A DNA stretch of 64,000 bases from Candidatus Woesearchaeota archaeon. Its GTDB lineage: Archaea > Nanobdellota > Nanobdellia > Woesearchaeales > JACPBO01. Each line of letters starts with the position of its first letter. Position 1 is the first letter of the stretch. The stretch covers positions 586,160 through 650,159 of the forward strand of contig JAUSCS010000006.1 of NCBI GenBank assembly GCA_030651135.1, in the 5' to 3' direction. The position numbers and the translations under genes were made by a program. This document shows, piece after piece, positions 56,028-64,000 of this stretch. The notes under the pieces were generated by a model. The model saw only the letters and a list, made by a program, of their open reading frames with translations. It ran no database searches and had not been told where the DNA came from.

Positions 56028-58265
56028 ATGAAAAGAACCAACACCTGCGGAGAGCTTGCAAAGAAAGATATTGGGAAAAAGGTAACTTTGTGCGGCTGGA
56101 ACCACAGCAGAAGGGATCACGGCGGAATAATATTCATTGATCTCAGGGACAGATACGGCATTACGCAGATTGTTCTTGATCCAAAACATAACAAGAAACT
56201 CCATTCTGAAGCAGAGCATTTGTCAAGAGAAGATGTTCTGCAAGCCAAAGGAACTGTCAGATACAGGGGCAAAGGGCTGGAAAATCCAAAGCTGGCAACA
56301 GGCGAAATTGAAGTCCTGATTGATGAATTAAATGTGCTGAACAAAGCAGCAACCCCTCCTTTTGAAATAGAGGACAGGCTTCCTGTTAATGAAGATTTAA
56401 GGTTGAAGTACAGGTATCTCGACTTAAGAAGGCAGGTAATGCAGCAGAACATAATTCTGAGGCATAAGATGATCAAGGTTGTAAGGGATTACTTTAATGA
56501 ATTAGGATTTTTGGAGATTGAAACTCCGCTATTGGCAAAATCAACTCCTGAAGGCGCACGTGATTATCTGGTTCCGTCAAGAGTGCATGCCGGCAAGTTT
56601 TACGCATTGCCGCAAAGCCCGCAATTATTCAAGCAATTATTAATGGTTGCAGGATTTGACCGCTATCTGCAGATTGCAAAATGTTTAAGAGATGAAGATT
56701 TACGTGCAGACAGGCAGCCGGAATTTACGCAGATTGACATTGAAATGAGTTTTATTGATGAGGAAGATATTTACAGCATGATGGATGGCATGATAAAGAA
56801 AATCTGGAAAGATGTTTTAAACATTGACGTCAAAACACCTATAAAAAGAATAACATATGAAGAAGCAATGGGCAGGTACGGCTCAGACAAGCCCGATCTG
56901 AGATTTGGCTTAGAGCTAGTCAATGTGAGCGATATTGCAAAGGATTCTGATTTCGAAGTTTTCAAGAATGTAACAAAATCCGGTGGCTGTGTCAAGGCAA
57001 TCAATGTAAAATCTGCAGGAGATAAATTTTCAAGAAGCGACATTGACGGCTTTATCAGCTTTGTACAGATCTACGGAGCCAAAGGCCTTGCATGGGCAAA
57101 GATAACAGACAAGGGAATGGAAAGCTCTATTGTAAAATATTTCAATGAAAAAACTCAGAAGGAATTAATTAAAAAATTAAATGCTGAAAAAGGGGATTTG
57201 CTCTTATTTGTTGCAGACCACAAGCATTTTGTTGTAAATGCTGCATTGGGCGCCTTGAGATTGGAGATCGCAAAAAGATTAAGCTTAATAAATCCAAATA
57301 CATTTGATTTTACATGGGTTACTGATTTTCCATTGTTTGAGTTTGATGAAGACTTGCAGAAGCATATCGCTGTGCACCATCCCTTTACCTCACCAAAGGA
57401 CGCTGATATGCCCCTTCTTGATACGGATCCCTTAAAAGTTAAAGCCAAAGCTTATGATCTGACGCTTAACGGAGTTGAAATAGGGGGCGGATCAATAAGA
57501 ATACACAGAAGCGAGCTGCAGCAGAAAATGTTTGATATTCTGGGCATAACAAGGAAGGAAGCAGAGGGCAAGTTCGGATTTTTATTGGATGCGTTTAAAT
57601 ATGGAGCGCCTCCGCACGGAGGAATCGCTTTTGGCGTTGACAGATTAGCTGCGATAATGACCGGAAACGAGTCTATAAGGGAAGTTATTGCATTTCCAAA
57701 GAATAAAGCTGCTGAATCATTAATGGAAGGCTCTCCTTCTGAAGTTTCTGATGAGCAATTAAAGGACTTGAGTTTGAAGCTAGACATTGTGAAAGTTCCT
57801 GAAAAGAACGCATTGTTTGACAGGATAATTGAAACATTGAAGAATGAAAATATAACTTATGAATTAATGGAGCACAAGCCCGTTAATACATCAGAAGAAG
57901 CTGCAAAAGTCAGGGGAACTGAATTGAAGCAAGGCGCAAAGGCGCTTGTCTGCAAAGCAGGAAATAATTTTGTGCAATTGGTTATTTCTGCTGCTACTGA
58001 GCTTGATCTTGATAGGGCAAAAAGAGTGATTGGATCAGCAGTTTCACTTGCAAATGCAGATGATGTAAAAGTTTTGAGCGGCGTTTCAATCGGAGCAGTT
58101 CCTCCGTTTGGAAATTTGTTTGGCATAAAAGTTTACGTTGACAAAAGGCTGACAGAGAACGAGCAGATCGCCTTCAATGCAGGAATGCACACAAAATCAA
58201 TAAAGATGAGAGCAAAGGATCTTGTGAGGGTTACTGGGGCTAAGGTTGTGGAGATTAGCAAATAG
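56028..58265 (+). CDS. aspS: bacterial-type aspartyl-tRNA synthetase fused to a YbaK-like deacylase domain
   Basis: A 745-residue fusion. Residues about 1-100 are the OB anticodon-binding domain (CGWNHSRRDHGGIIFIDLRD). The class II core with the bacterial GAD insertion (YGAKGLAWAKI) follows. Motif 2 (FRDED-like CLRDEDLRADRQPEFTQ) and motif 3 (GIAFGVDRLAAIM) are intact. From about residue 590 to the end a YbaK/ProX-like domain is added (ENITYELMEHKPVNTSEEAAKVRG, KALVCK). Archaeal AspRS usually lacks the GAD domain, so this is probably acquired from bacteria. Confidence 0.93.
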   Translation: MKRTNTCGELAKKDIGKKVTLCGWNHSRRDHGGIIFIDLRDRYGITQIVLDPKHNKKLHSEAEHLSREDVLQAKGTVRYRGKGLENPKLATGEIEVLIDELNVLNKAATPPFEIEDRLPVNEDLRLKYRYLDLRRQVMQQNIILRHKMIKVVRDYFNELGFLEIETPLLAKSTPEGARDYLVPSRVHAGKFYALPQSPQLFKQLLMVAGFDRYLQIAKCLRDEDLRADRQPEFTQIDIEMSFIDEEDIYSMMDGMIKKIWKDVLNIDVKTPIKRITYEEAMGRYGSDKPDLRFGLELVNVSDIAKDSDFEVFKNVTKSGGCVKAINVKSAGDKFSRSDIDGFISFVQIYGAKGLAWAKITDKGMESSIVKYFNEKTQKELIKKLNAEKGDLLLFVADHKHFVVNAALGALRLEIAKRLSLINPNTFDFTWVTDFPLFEFDEDLQKHIAVHHPFTSPKDADMPLLDTDPLKVKAKAYDLTLNGVEIGGGSIRIHRSELQQKMFDILGITRKEAEGKFGFLLDAFKYGAPPHGGIAFGVDRLAAIMTGNESIREVIAFPKNKAAESLMEGSPSEVSDEQLKDLSLKLDIVKVPEKNALFDRIIETLKNENITYELMEHKPVNTSEEAAKVRGTELKQGAKALVCKAGNNFVQLVISAATELDLDRAKRVIGSAVSLANADDVKVLSGVSIGAVPPFGNLFGIKVYVDKRLTENEQIAFNAGMHTKSIKMRAKDLVRVTGAKVVEISK

Positions 58266-58267
58266 AT

Positions 58268-59266
58268 GTTATGCTCAATAATTTCATGGGCTTAAATTAG
58301 AAAGCGCAAGAATTATATGTGATTGTTTTCGATTAACGATTTAGCCCAATTTTCTACATTATCATTATCTTCAATTATAAACTCCTGACCAATATCTACT
58401 GATTTAAAATAGCCTTCCGATTTCCAAGATTTTTCAGAATGTCTGCTTATTCTAACATCCTTAAAGAATTTAGGCAAATCCCATTTTGAACGGGAAAGAC
58501 CTTCTTTTGTTAAAACCAACTCTTTATTAAATCTAAAAATTCCTGCACCAGATATACCATCGTCCCATGTTAAATTCTTTCTTGCAACATAGATTGTGTT
58601 TGTTGAAGTTTTTCTCCTATCTTCATCCATTGCGTGTGGATGGCACTTCATCCAATCAGGAATTTCAGATTTATCATTAACTTGAATTATCTTCTCTATT
58701 TGAAGATATCCAAAAAGAATATGTAAATCAGGGGCAGATTTATCAAAATAATATCTTCCATTCTTCAAAATAGTCTGTCTAAACCAACCAAAAAATAAAA
58801 ATAAATCACCCTCTTTTACTCCTTCATTTAGTAAATGCGATTGCGATTGATTAATTTGCCCAAAAACCGCTTTCCAATCTTTATCTCTTTTTATAATATC
58901 TGTATAAATGTCTGGATCTAAATGACATTCTGTGTCTTCTGTTAATTCGTGCCATTCTTCATCATATTTTATTTTTGGTTTTAATTCTTTCATTAAATCA
59001 AAATAGGATTTGTTTTCATTTAATTTTAAGTTAGAATATTTTATTACATCCCTTAATGGAATTGGTAAAGATATCAATCCACCATCTGGGAGAATTGGGC
59101 TTGGATAACCTCCATAAGCTGAATCAAAACCTTTACGGCTGAGTATAATCTTCATATTAGACCATATTTATCTACACTAATTTATAATTCTTGCCATTTA
59201 TTGTAGTTCTTTATTGCTCACTTTGTTCGCCTGATTGAACGCCCCTGAAATTACTTTTTGGACGAA
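58268..59266. mobile_element. candidate solo cassette carrying Nmad3
   Basis: GATGTTATGC (58265-58274) equals the right half of an array core. GCAAGAATTATA (58306-58317) pairs perfectly with TATAATTCTTGC (59183-59194), enclosing the Nmad3 gene as private arms do in the array. Beyond the right arm GATTGAAC (near 59231-59238) matches the flank of array sites 1 and 5 (GATTGAACATAAC). A complete TATAAC is not found on the right, so the call is tentative. Confidence 0.45.
58313..59155 (-). CDS. Nmad3 (nucleotide modification associated domain 3) protein
   Basis: A 280-residue protein starting MKIILSRKGFDSAYGGYPSPILPDGGLISLPIP, which is the Nmad3 signature, found near hypermodified-base pathways of phages and bacteria. 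Further motifs: FFGWFRQT, HPHAMDEDRRKTSTNTIYVA. It is AT-rich compared with its neighbours. Its exact role in DNA modification is unknown. No other base-modification gene is nearby. Confidence 0.82.
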   Translation of the reverse strand: MKIILSRKGFDSAYGGYPSPILPDGGLISLPIPLRDVIKYSNLKLNENKSYFDLMKELKPKIKYDEEWHELTEDTECHLDPDIYTDIIKRDKDWKAVFGQINQSQSHLLNEGVKEGDLFLFFGWFRQTILKNGRYYFDKSAPDLHILFGYLQIEKIIQVNDKSEIPDWMKCHPHAMDEDRRKTSTNTIYVARKNLTWDDGISGAGIFRFNKELVLTKEGLSRSKWDLPKFFKDVRISRHSEKSWKSEGYFKSVDIGQEFIIEDNDNVENWAKSLIENNHI

Positions 59267-59371
59267 ATTTTACCACACTTTGCAGAGCGAAAGAGCATAC
59301 AGGAATCCCCTGTTTTCTTTCAAGTCAAATTTTTCAATAAATATATAAAGAAAACAAAATAATCTCACACT

Positions 59372-60229
59372 ATGAACTATCCGCTTGGCGTGCTGTTCGG
59401 CATTATCGTCATGATCAGCTGGGGCCTTGACAAGATATGCTGGAAAAAGGTTTCATCTAAGTTAGATCATCACACAATGCTGCTGTTTAATTATTTCTTC
59501 ATGGTCTTGTTTCTGTTTATTTTTTCAGCCATAACAAACAACATAAAGTGGATCAGCCTGAATGATCTATTGCTGGCTGCATTTATGGGCTTCTTGGGAT
59601 TTATAGCAATTCTGATGTTTTTCATTTCATTCAGATTCACACAGATATCATTGATAACCGCTCTCACCACAGCTTATGTGCCAATTGCTGCAATTCTGGC
59701 CGTATTTATTTTTAAAGAAAGCATAACCCTGCTCTTGCTTATCGGCACAGCTCTTGTTTTCATGGGTATTTTTCTGTTAAGCTTAAAGGACGGCAAATTA
59801 AAAATAAAGAACTGGAAAATAACTTTGCTGCTTGCAGCAGCCATATCTGTTATATGGGGATTCACATATCCTTTCCTCAGGATTTTGGTAAACAGCATGG
59901 GCGCAGTAACAGCATCGCTTTATTTTGAGGGCTTTATAATGCTTTTCTGCCTGATTTATTTTTTGATCAGGAACAAAAACCATAAATTTATTGTAAAAAA
60001 AGAAAACACAAGATGGCTTATTTTAAGCGGCCTTTTAGGCGCAGTTGGAGCTGTGTTTTACAACTTCAGCCTTGATCATGGCCTTATTCTGATAGCCTCG
60101 CCAATGGCATCTGCTTCAATGATAATAACTGTTTTGGCTTCATGGCTTTTCTTAAAGGAAAGATTAACGAAGAAGCAATGGGTTTATATAATAGTTATAC
60201 TGTCAGGTTTAATCTTGATTTCTATATAA
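59372..60229 (+). CDS. EamA/DMT-family transporter
   Basis: A 285-residue protein with ten predicted transmembrane helices in two five-helix EamA repeats. Each repeat ends with the typical pattern (ESITLLLLIGTALVFMGIFLL; KERLTKKQWVYIIVILSGLILI). It exports or imports a metabolite; the substrate is unknown. A TATATAAAG box is about 30 nt upstream. Confidence 0.88.
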   Translation: MNYPLGVLFGIIVMISWGLDKICWKKVSSKLDHHTMLLFNYFFMVLFLFIFSAITNNIKWISLNDLLLAAFMGFLGFIAILMFFISFRFTQISLITALTTAYVPIAAILAVFIFKESITLLLLIGTALVFMGIFLLSLKDGKLKIKNWKITLLLAAAISVIWGFTYPFLRILVNSMGAVTASLYFEGFIMLFCLIYFLIRNKNHKFIVKKENTRWLILSGLLGAVGAVFYNFSLDHGLILIASPMASASMIITVLASWLFLKERLTKKQWVYIIVILSGLILISI

Positions 60230-60267
60230 AAAATCAATACATTGCCACTAAACATATTTCTATACAG

Positions 60268-60687
60268 CTATTTTTCTATTATTTCTATATTCTCGGGTGT
60301 TGTGTTATACCATTTTTGCATAATCCAATATATAGTCTCTTGTAGTTTGCTATGCATCTTTTTGTCCGCCGGAATTATTGCTCTCAATGGATCATCTTTA
60401 GGAATGCAAATTATGCCAAATGGAAGATTATCTGCGAGACAACCACGATTATGATAGTCACTGAATTGATTTAAATGCGCTTCCTGAAGTAAAAGATGAT
60501 CATCTATTGTTAATGCTTCAATAGAGATAAAGCGCACATCTTCAGGTTTATTTTTATAGTCTTTTCCTGCTTCAGGCAAAAATGCATCATAACCCCACCT
60601 CTCCGAATAATCCTTAGGAATGCACATTTTCCCTGCTCTTTTTACAAGTACATGGTATTTCTTTGCAGTTTGAGCAGTATCGGTCAT
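60268..60687 (-). CDS. hypothetical protein of a three-gene unit (third)
   Basis: A 139-residue soluble protein (KYHVLVKRAGKMCIPKDYSERWGYDAF...). No motif is recognised. Its start overlaps the end of the upstream gene (4 nt), so the pair is coupled. Confidence 0.55.
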   Translation of the reverse strand: MTDTAQTAKKYHVLVKRAGKMCIPKDYSERWGYDAFLPEAGKDYKNKPEDVRFISIEALTIDDHLLLQEAHLNQFSDYHNRGCLADNLPFGIICIPKDDPLRAIIPADKKMHSKLQETIYWIMQKWYNTTPENIEIIEK

Positions 60688-61034
60688 TTTTTATCCCAGC
60701 TGTTTTGCAATTCGCCTCGTTCATATAGCTTTATTAGACAATACGCAAAAAGCAATTTTTGAAAAGATATTGCTCCAGTGTAATGATTCTTGTATTCAAA
60801 AAATCCAGAAACAAGTTTGCCTACTATATTGTTGATGCCCTCCTCTCCTTTAATTTGCTTTGGTATTTTTGGGCAGTTTGCTTCCAAATACCTTTTTGCA
60901 CACATTACATCAACTTTGTATGTGGTTTTGTCTAATTTTTTTATTACACCTTCTCTTAATGCTTCATGTTGAATATCATCTATGGCAAGATCCAACATTC
61001 TACGAATATCGTTGATGATATATACCCCAAACAT
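60684..61034 (-). CDS. hypothetical protein of a three-gene unit (second)
   Basis: A 116-residue helical protein (MFGVYIINDIRRMLDLAIDDIQHEALREG...). No known domain. GGAGGGT precedes the ATG. It is 22 nt after the previous gene and overlaps the next. Confidence 0.55.
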   Translation of the reverse strand: MFGVYIINDIRRMLDLAIDDIQHEALREGVIKKLDKTTYKVDVMCAKRYLEANCPKIPKQIKGEEGINNIVGKLVSGFFEYKNHYTGAISFQKLLFAYCLIKLYERGELQNSWDKK

Positions 61035-61056
61035 TTTGACCCTCCTATTTTTATCA

Positions 61057-61482
61057 TTATATTATTTTTGGCTTTGATTCTTTCTTACACAGCTCTCTCA
61101 TAAGATATATGGCGTACACAAGGGCTCGGGTAAGGTTTTTATAGTTTAATGGATAATGATCTAAAGACTCTGCTATCTTGTCTGTTAATAATAAATGTAA
61201 CTCTTTTGGATCACGGTTAGAAGGTTCATAATGCTGCTTAATTGCCACATTTGCAAATGCGCAATAATTTTTGGTATCTGGAGTATTTTCTAATAAAGTT
61301 ATTAAGTTGTTCATCTTTTGTTTTTGCTTATTATAATAGGCATCATCATAATAACTGTTGTAATAAGTACTAAACAGGTCTTTTAAATTTGAAAATCCAC
61401 AATTCTCTGCAATTTTTCTAATTTTGTCCATTTCGTTCAGAGTTCTTCCATATGTAAACATTTCATGAATCTTCTTCAACAT
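61057..61482 (-). CDS. hypothetical protein of a three-gene unit (first)
   Basis: A 141-residue helical protein, tyrosine-rich (TYYNSYYDDAYYNKQKQ). GGAGGG precedes the ATG. The three proteins look like a small accessory module of unknown function, divergent from the TrmB gene. Confidence 0.55.
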   Translation of the reverse strand: MLKKIHEMFTYGRTLNEMDKIRKIAENCGFSNLKDLFSTYYNSYYDDAYYNKQKQKMNNLITLLENTPDTKNYCAFANVAIKQHYEPSNRDPKELHLLLTDKIAESLDHYPLNYKNLTRALVYAIYLMRELCKKESKPKII

Positions 61483-61607
61483 TTTTCCCTCCTCATGATG
61501 ATTAATAACTATGAAGTAGTATAATATATCAACTATTTAAATCCTTGTTGTCTTTTAAATAACAACAATAGAAAGATTTATAAAGCTCTGAATATCTTCA
61601 TTTAGAG

Positions 61608-62345
61608 ATGGAAACCGATTTTTTAAAGGATATCGGATTAACAGACAACGAAATAAGGGTTTATTTGGAACTGCTGAAATTAGGCGAAGCCTTGGCCAGT
61701 GAATTATCAGACAGAACTAATGTAAATAGAACCTTGACATATCAGATATTAAGCAATTTAATGAAAAGAGGGTTGATTAGTTATGTTATTAAAAATAATA
61801 TCAAATACTTCAAAGCTGCTAATCCATCTAAATTGCTGGATTTTCTTAAAGAGAAAGAGATTAATATTGAAAGGCTGATCCCGGAATTATTTAAATTAAC
61901 CCCGCCTAAAGAGAAAAAGTATTCTGTAGAGCTGTATGAAGGCAAAGAAGGGCTAAAGACCATAATGAATGATATAATAAGATCAAAGCCAAAAGAATGG
62001 CTGGATTTTACTTCTGGCTTAACAGTTGAAATTCTGCCTGAATTTTTCATGGATAAATGGAATAAATCAAGGATTAAAGAGAAAATAAAAGCGAGAATCT
62101 TGATTAACAACACTCCCGAAGGAAGAAAAAGGGGCAAGGATTTAGAAAAACTGAAATTTACAGAGATCAGATATTTGCCAGAAGATTTAAAATCTCCATC
62201 TCATATTTATATTTACGGAAATAAGGTTGGTATTGCCTTGTGGGTCAAAGAATTTCCATTCGGGGTTTTAATTGAAAGCGAAGAAATTGCCAACAGATTC
62301 AGGGAATTTTTTGAATGGTTTTGGAGGTTAAGTAAAAAATGCTAA
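61608..62345 (+). CDS. TrmB-family transcriptional regulator
   Basis: A 245-residue regulator. The N-terminal winged helix (TDNEIRVYLELLKLGEALASELSDRTNVNRTLTYQILSNLMKRGLI) is typical of TrmB. The C-terminal domain (SVELYEGKEGLKTIMNDIIRSKPKEWLDF) is PLD-like and may bind a sugar. It overlaps the HAD gene by 7 nt and may regulate its own unit. A TTTATAAAG box is about 30 nt upstream. Confidence 0.87.
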   Translation: METDFLKDIGLTDNEIRVYLELLKLGEALASELSDRTNVNRTLTYQILSNLMKRGLISYVIKNNIKYFKAANPSKLLDFLKEKEINIERLIPELFKLTPPKEKKYSVELYEGKEGLKTIMNDIIRSKPKEWLDFTSGLTVEILPEFFMDKWNKSRIKEKIKARILINNTPEGRKRGKDLEKLKFTEIRYLPEDLKSPSHIYIYGNKVGIALWVKEFPFGVLIESEEIANRFREFFEWFWRLSKKC

Positions 62346-62980
62346 AAGTAATCTCCTTTGACCTCGACGGGACATTATTGGACAAAGAAAGGTTTGACAA
62401 TGTCTTCTGGTTTGAGGAAGTTCCGAGGCTCTACTCAAGGAAAAATAAGATCAGCCTTGAAAAAGCAAAGAAATTTGTTTATGGGGAATACCATAAAGTC
62501 GGGAATAAGCGCCTTGACTGGTATTTTCCTTCATACTGGTTCAGGCATTTTAAATTGAAGGAAGATCATAGGGCTGTAATGAGGGATATGAAGCACAGGA
62601 TCAAGCTTCTCCCGGAAGTTAAAAAAGTTCTGAAAAAATTAAGCAAAAAATACAGATTGATTGTTGTGACAACATCAACGCATGAGATGAATGAATTGAA
62701 GCTTGAAACTGAAGGTTTAAGAGATTATTTTTCAAAGATCTTTTCAGTAACATCAGACTTCAAGATGATAAAAAAGAACCCGAATGTATTCTTAAAAATC
62801 ATAAAAAAGCTAAAAATAAAAAAGAACGAAATAGTTCATATCGGGGATGATTATGAAGATGATTATATCACACCAAGAAAAGCCGGGATCAAAGCAATTC
62901 TGATTGACAGAAAGAACAGGCACAAAGGAAAATTTATAATAAATACCCTTAAAAAATTAGAAAATCTTATAAATGCCTGA
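62339..62980 (+). CDS. HAD-family hydrolase
   Basis: A 213-residue HAD phosphatase. Motif I DLDGTLLD at residues 8-15, motif II VVTTSTHE, motif III KKNPNVF (Lys), motif IV HIGDDYEDDY. The cap is a helical C1 type. Probably a sugar-phosphate phosphatase, since it is coupled to a TrmB-type regulator. Confidence 0.88.
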   Translation: MLKVISFDLDGTLLDKERFDNVFWFEEVPRLYSRKNKISLEKAKKFVYGEYHKVGNKRLDWYFPSYWFRHFKLKEDHRAVMRDMKHRIKLLPEVKKVLKKLSKKYRLIVVTTSTHEMNELKLETEGLRDYFSKIFSVTSDFKMIKKNPNVFLKIIKKLKIKKNEIVHIGDDYEDDYITPRKAGIKAILIDRKNRHKGKFIINTLKKLENLINA

Positions 62981-63009
62981 ATTTGTTAATATGCACAAGG
63001 TGGTAGATC

Positions 63010-63294
63010 ATGAAAGTTGATAAAGAGCTTATTGAGCATGTTGCAGAGCTTGCAAGGTTAAAGCTTACAAATGAAGAGATTGATAAATTTCTGCCTCAGC
63101 TAAAGGAAATTCTGGATGCATTTTCAAAGCTTGATGAAATTGATGTAACAGATACAAAGCCTAGCTTCCAGCCGATTGATCTGAAAAATGTGATGCGCGA
63201 AGACAAAGTGGAAAAATGCCTTACGCAGGAAGAAGCTTTGTCATTGACAGAGCATAAGAAAGACGGTTATTTCAAAGGACCGAGGGCGGTGTGA
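63010..63294 (+). CDS. gatC: Asp/Glu-tRNA amidotransferase subunit C
   Basis: A 94-residue GatC with VAELARLKLTNEEI near the N-terminus and VMREDKVE further on. It stabilises the GatAB complex that converts Asp-tRNA-Asn and/or Glu-tRNA-Gln. The AAGGTGGT ribosome site is good. Confidence 0.94.
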   Translation: MKVDKELIEHVAELARLKLTNEEIDKFLPQLKEILDAFSKLDEIDVTDTKPSFQPIDLKNVMREDKVEKCLTQEEALSLTEHKKDGYFKGPRAV

Positions 63295-63295
63295 A

Positions 63296-63871
63296 ATGAG
63301 AAATGCATTACTCTTAATTTTAGTGTTCATTTTAATAGCGGGGTGCGCAAAAATGGCAGATGAAACAAAAAAAGAAATAGCAGTTATTGACACGTCAAAA
63401 GGCATTATAAAAGTTGAGCTTGACAGGCAAAATGCTCCTCTGACAGTCAATAATTTTGTGAACTATGCAAATAATAGATTTTATGACGGCCTTATTTTCC
63501 ACAGGGTAATACCTGGCTTTATGATACAGGGCGGCGGCATGGATGAGAATTTAACACAGAAAAACGCATATGCCCCTCTTGTCAAGAATGAGGCAAAAAA
63601 CGGCCTGAAAAATCTAAGGGGCACAATAGCAATGGCAAGGACAAGCATGATTGACAGCGCAACATCGCAGTTCTTCATAAATGTAATTGACAATTCTTTC
63701 CTGGATCACAGAGATGAAACTTCGGGAGGATACGGCTATGCTGTTTTTGGCAAGGTCACCGAGGGAATGGATGTTGTGGATGCCATCAGCCTGGCTGAAA
63801 CCGGCTCTAAAAACGGATTTGATGATGTTCCTATTGAAACTATAAAAATAAACTCAATCAGAATAGAATGA
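63296..63871 (+). CDS. cyclophilin-type peptidyl-prolyl isomerase, lipoprotein-like
   Basis: A 191-residue cyclophilin. The signal peptide ends with LIAGCAKM, a lipobox, so it may be membrane-anchored outside the cell. The core has FHRVIPGFMIQGGGMDENLT and TIAMARTSMIDSATSQFFIN (catalytic Arg and Phe). It is between gatC and gatA; the stop overlaps the gatA ATG. Confidence 0.9.
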   Translation: MRNALLLILVFILIAGCAKMADETKKEIAVIDTSKGIIKVELDRQNAPLTVNNFVNYANNRFYDGLIFHRVIPGFMIQGGGMDENLTQKNAYAPLVKNEAKNGLKNLRGTIAMARTSMIDSATSQFFINVIDNSFLDHRDETSGGYGYAVFGKVTEGMDVVDAISLAETGSKNGFDDVPIETIKINSIRIE

Positions 63872-64000
63872 ACACAGCAGATTTCATCAAAAAAATACAG
63901 AACAGGGAGATTGATGTAATTAAAAATACAGAAAAAGCCATTGATGAGATAAAAAAAATAAACAAAGATCACAATTATTTCAATACTATCTCCGAGAACT
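63868..64000 (+). CDS. gatA: Asp/Glu-tRNA amidotransferase subunit A, 5' part
   Basis: The first 44 codons only: MNTADFIKKIQNREIDVI, then the helical start typical of GatA. It is cut by the end of the window. The identity is supported by gatC just upstream; the amidase signature lies outside. Confidence 0.75.
   Translation, partial: MNTADFIKKIQNREIDVIKNTEKAIDEIKKINKDHNYFNTISEN

Overview
The window is archaeal chromosomal DNA. The evidence is archaeal/eukaryotic-type information genes (eS17, Alba, eL43, Rpo3/7/10/11/12, Spt4, eS24, eS31, P0/P1, aNAC, Sec61 beta, archaeal ProRS, class I CCA enzyme, Taw1), tRNA genes with introns at position 37/38, and TATA boxes about 25 nt before leaderless starts. 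The small AT-rich gene set, a YidD homologue, a bacterial-type AspRS and many short orphan proteins suggest a DPANN lineage, perhaps Woesearchaeota or Pacearchaeota. That placement is inference.

Layout. 0-3 kb: eS17-Alba, then a free-standing LAGLIDADG homing endonuclease gene wedged between a partial copy and the intact copy of the 5' end of tRNA-Arg(UCG), then tRNA-Pro(CGG). 3-25 kb: core genes (ProRS, DRG GTPase, prefoldin beta/Rpo12/eL43, a doubly split tRNA-Pro(UGG), CCA enzyme, YidD, MoxR-VWA pair, RelBE-like module, Taw1, antiporter, endonuclease IV, prephenate dehydratase). 25.6-31.2 kb: an integron-like array of five gene cassettes bounded by structured repeats with a TATAAC-GAT-GTTATA core, next to a Xer/IntI-like tyrosine recombinase. 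31.2-33.6 kb: PIN, NUDIX and the Rpo7-Spt4-eS24-eS31 operon. 33.6-35.5 kb: a structured IS200/IS605-like element and an AbiE-like toxin-antitoxin pair with paired operators. 35.5-49.5 kb: the L1-L10-P1 cluster, Rpo11, a phased-repeat DNA tract, a second Xer recombinase, and the S13-S4-S11-Rpo3-tRNA-Leu-L18e-L13-S9-Rpo10 operon. 49.5-56 kb: a tandem Lrp regulator facing a cobalamin-type radical SAM gene, a MinD operon, aNAC, Sec61 beta, RNase P RNA, and a membrane-protein gene split by a second copy of the structured element. 56-64 kb: AspRS fused to a YbaK-like deacylase, a DNA-modification-associated Nmad3 gene that looks like a lone captured cassette, transporters, regulators, and gatC-cyclophilin-gatA.

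The most interesting region is the cassette array. Each cassette gene sits between its own private pair of nested inverted repeats (10-14 bp, mostly perfect, different in each cassette). Neighbouring cassettes are joined by the same short palindrome followed by a folded region whose stems differ between copies but keep their pairing. This is not a textbook attC, but the architecture and the adjacent recombinase point to a site-specific cassette capture system. A probable solo cassette lies 28 kb away at 58.3-59.3 kb. Other notable features are a shared operator plus ribosome-site hairpin before aNAC and a coiled-coil gene, a helically phased TCCCA array, and a 26-nt motif shared by the promoters of the homing endonuclease and the recombinase.
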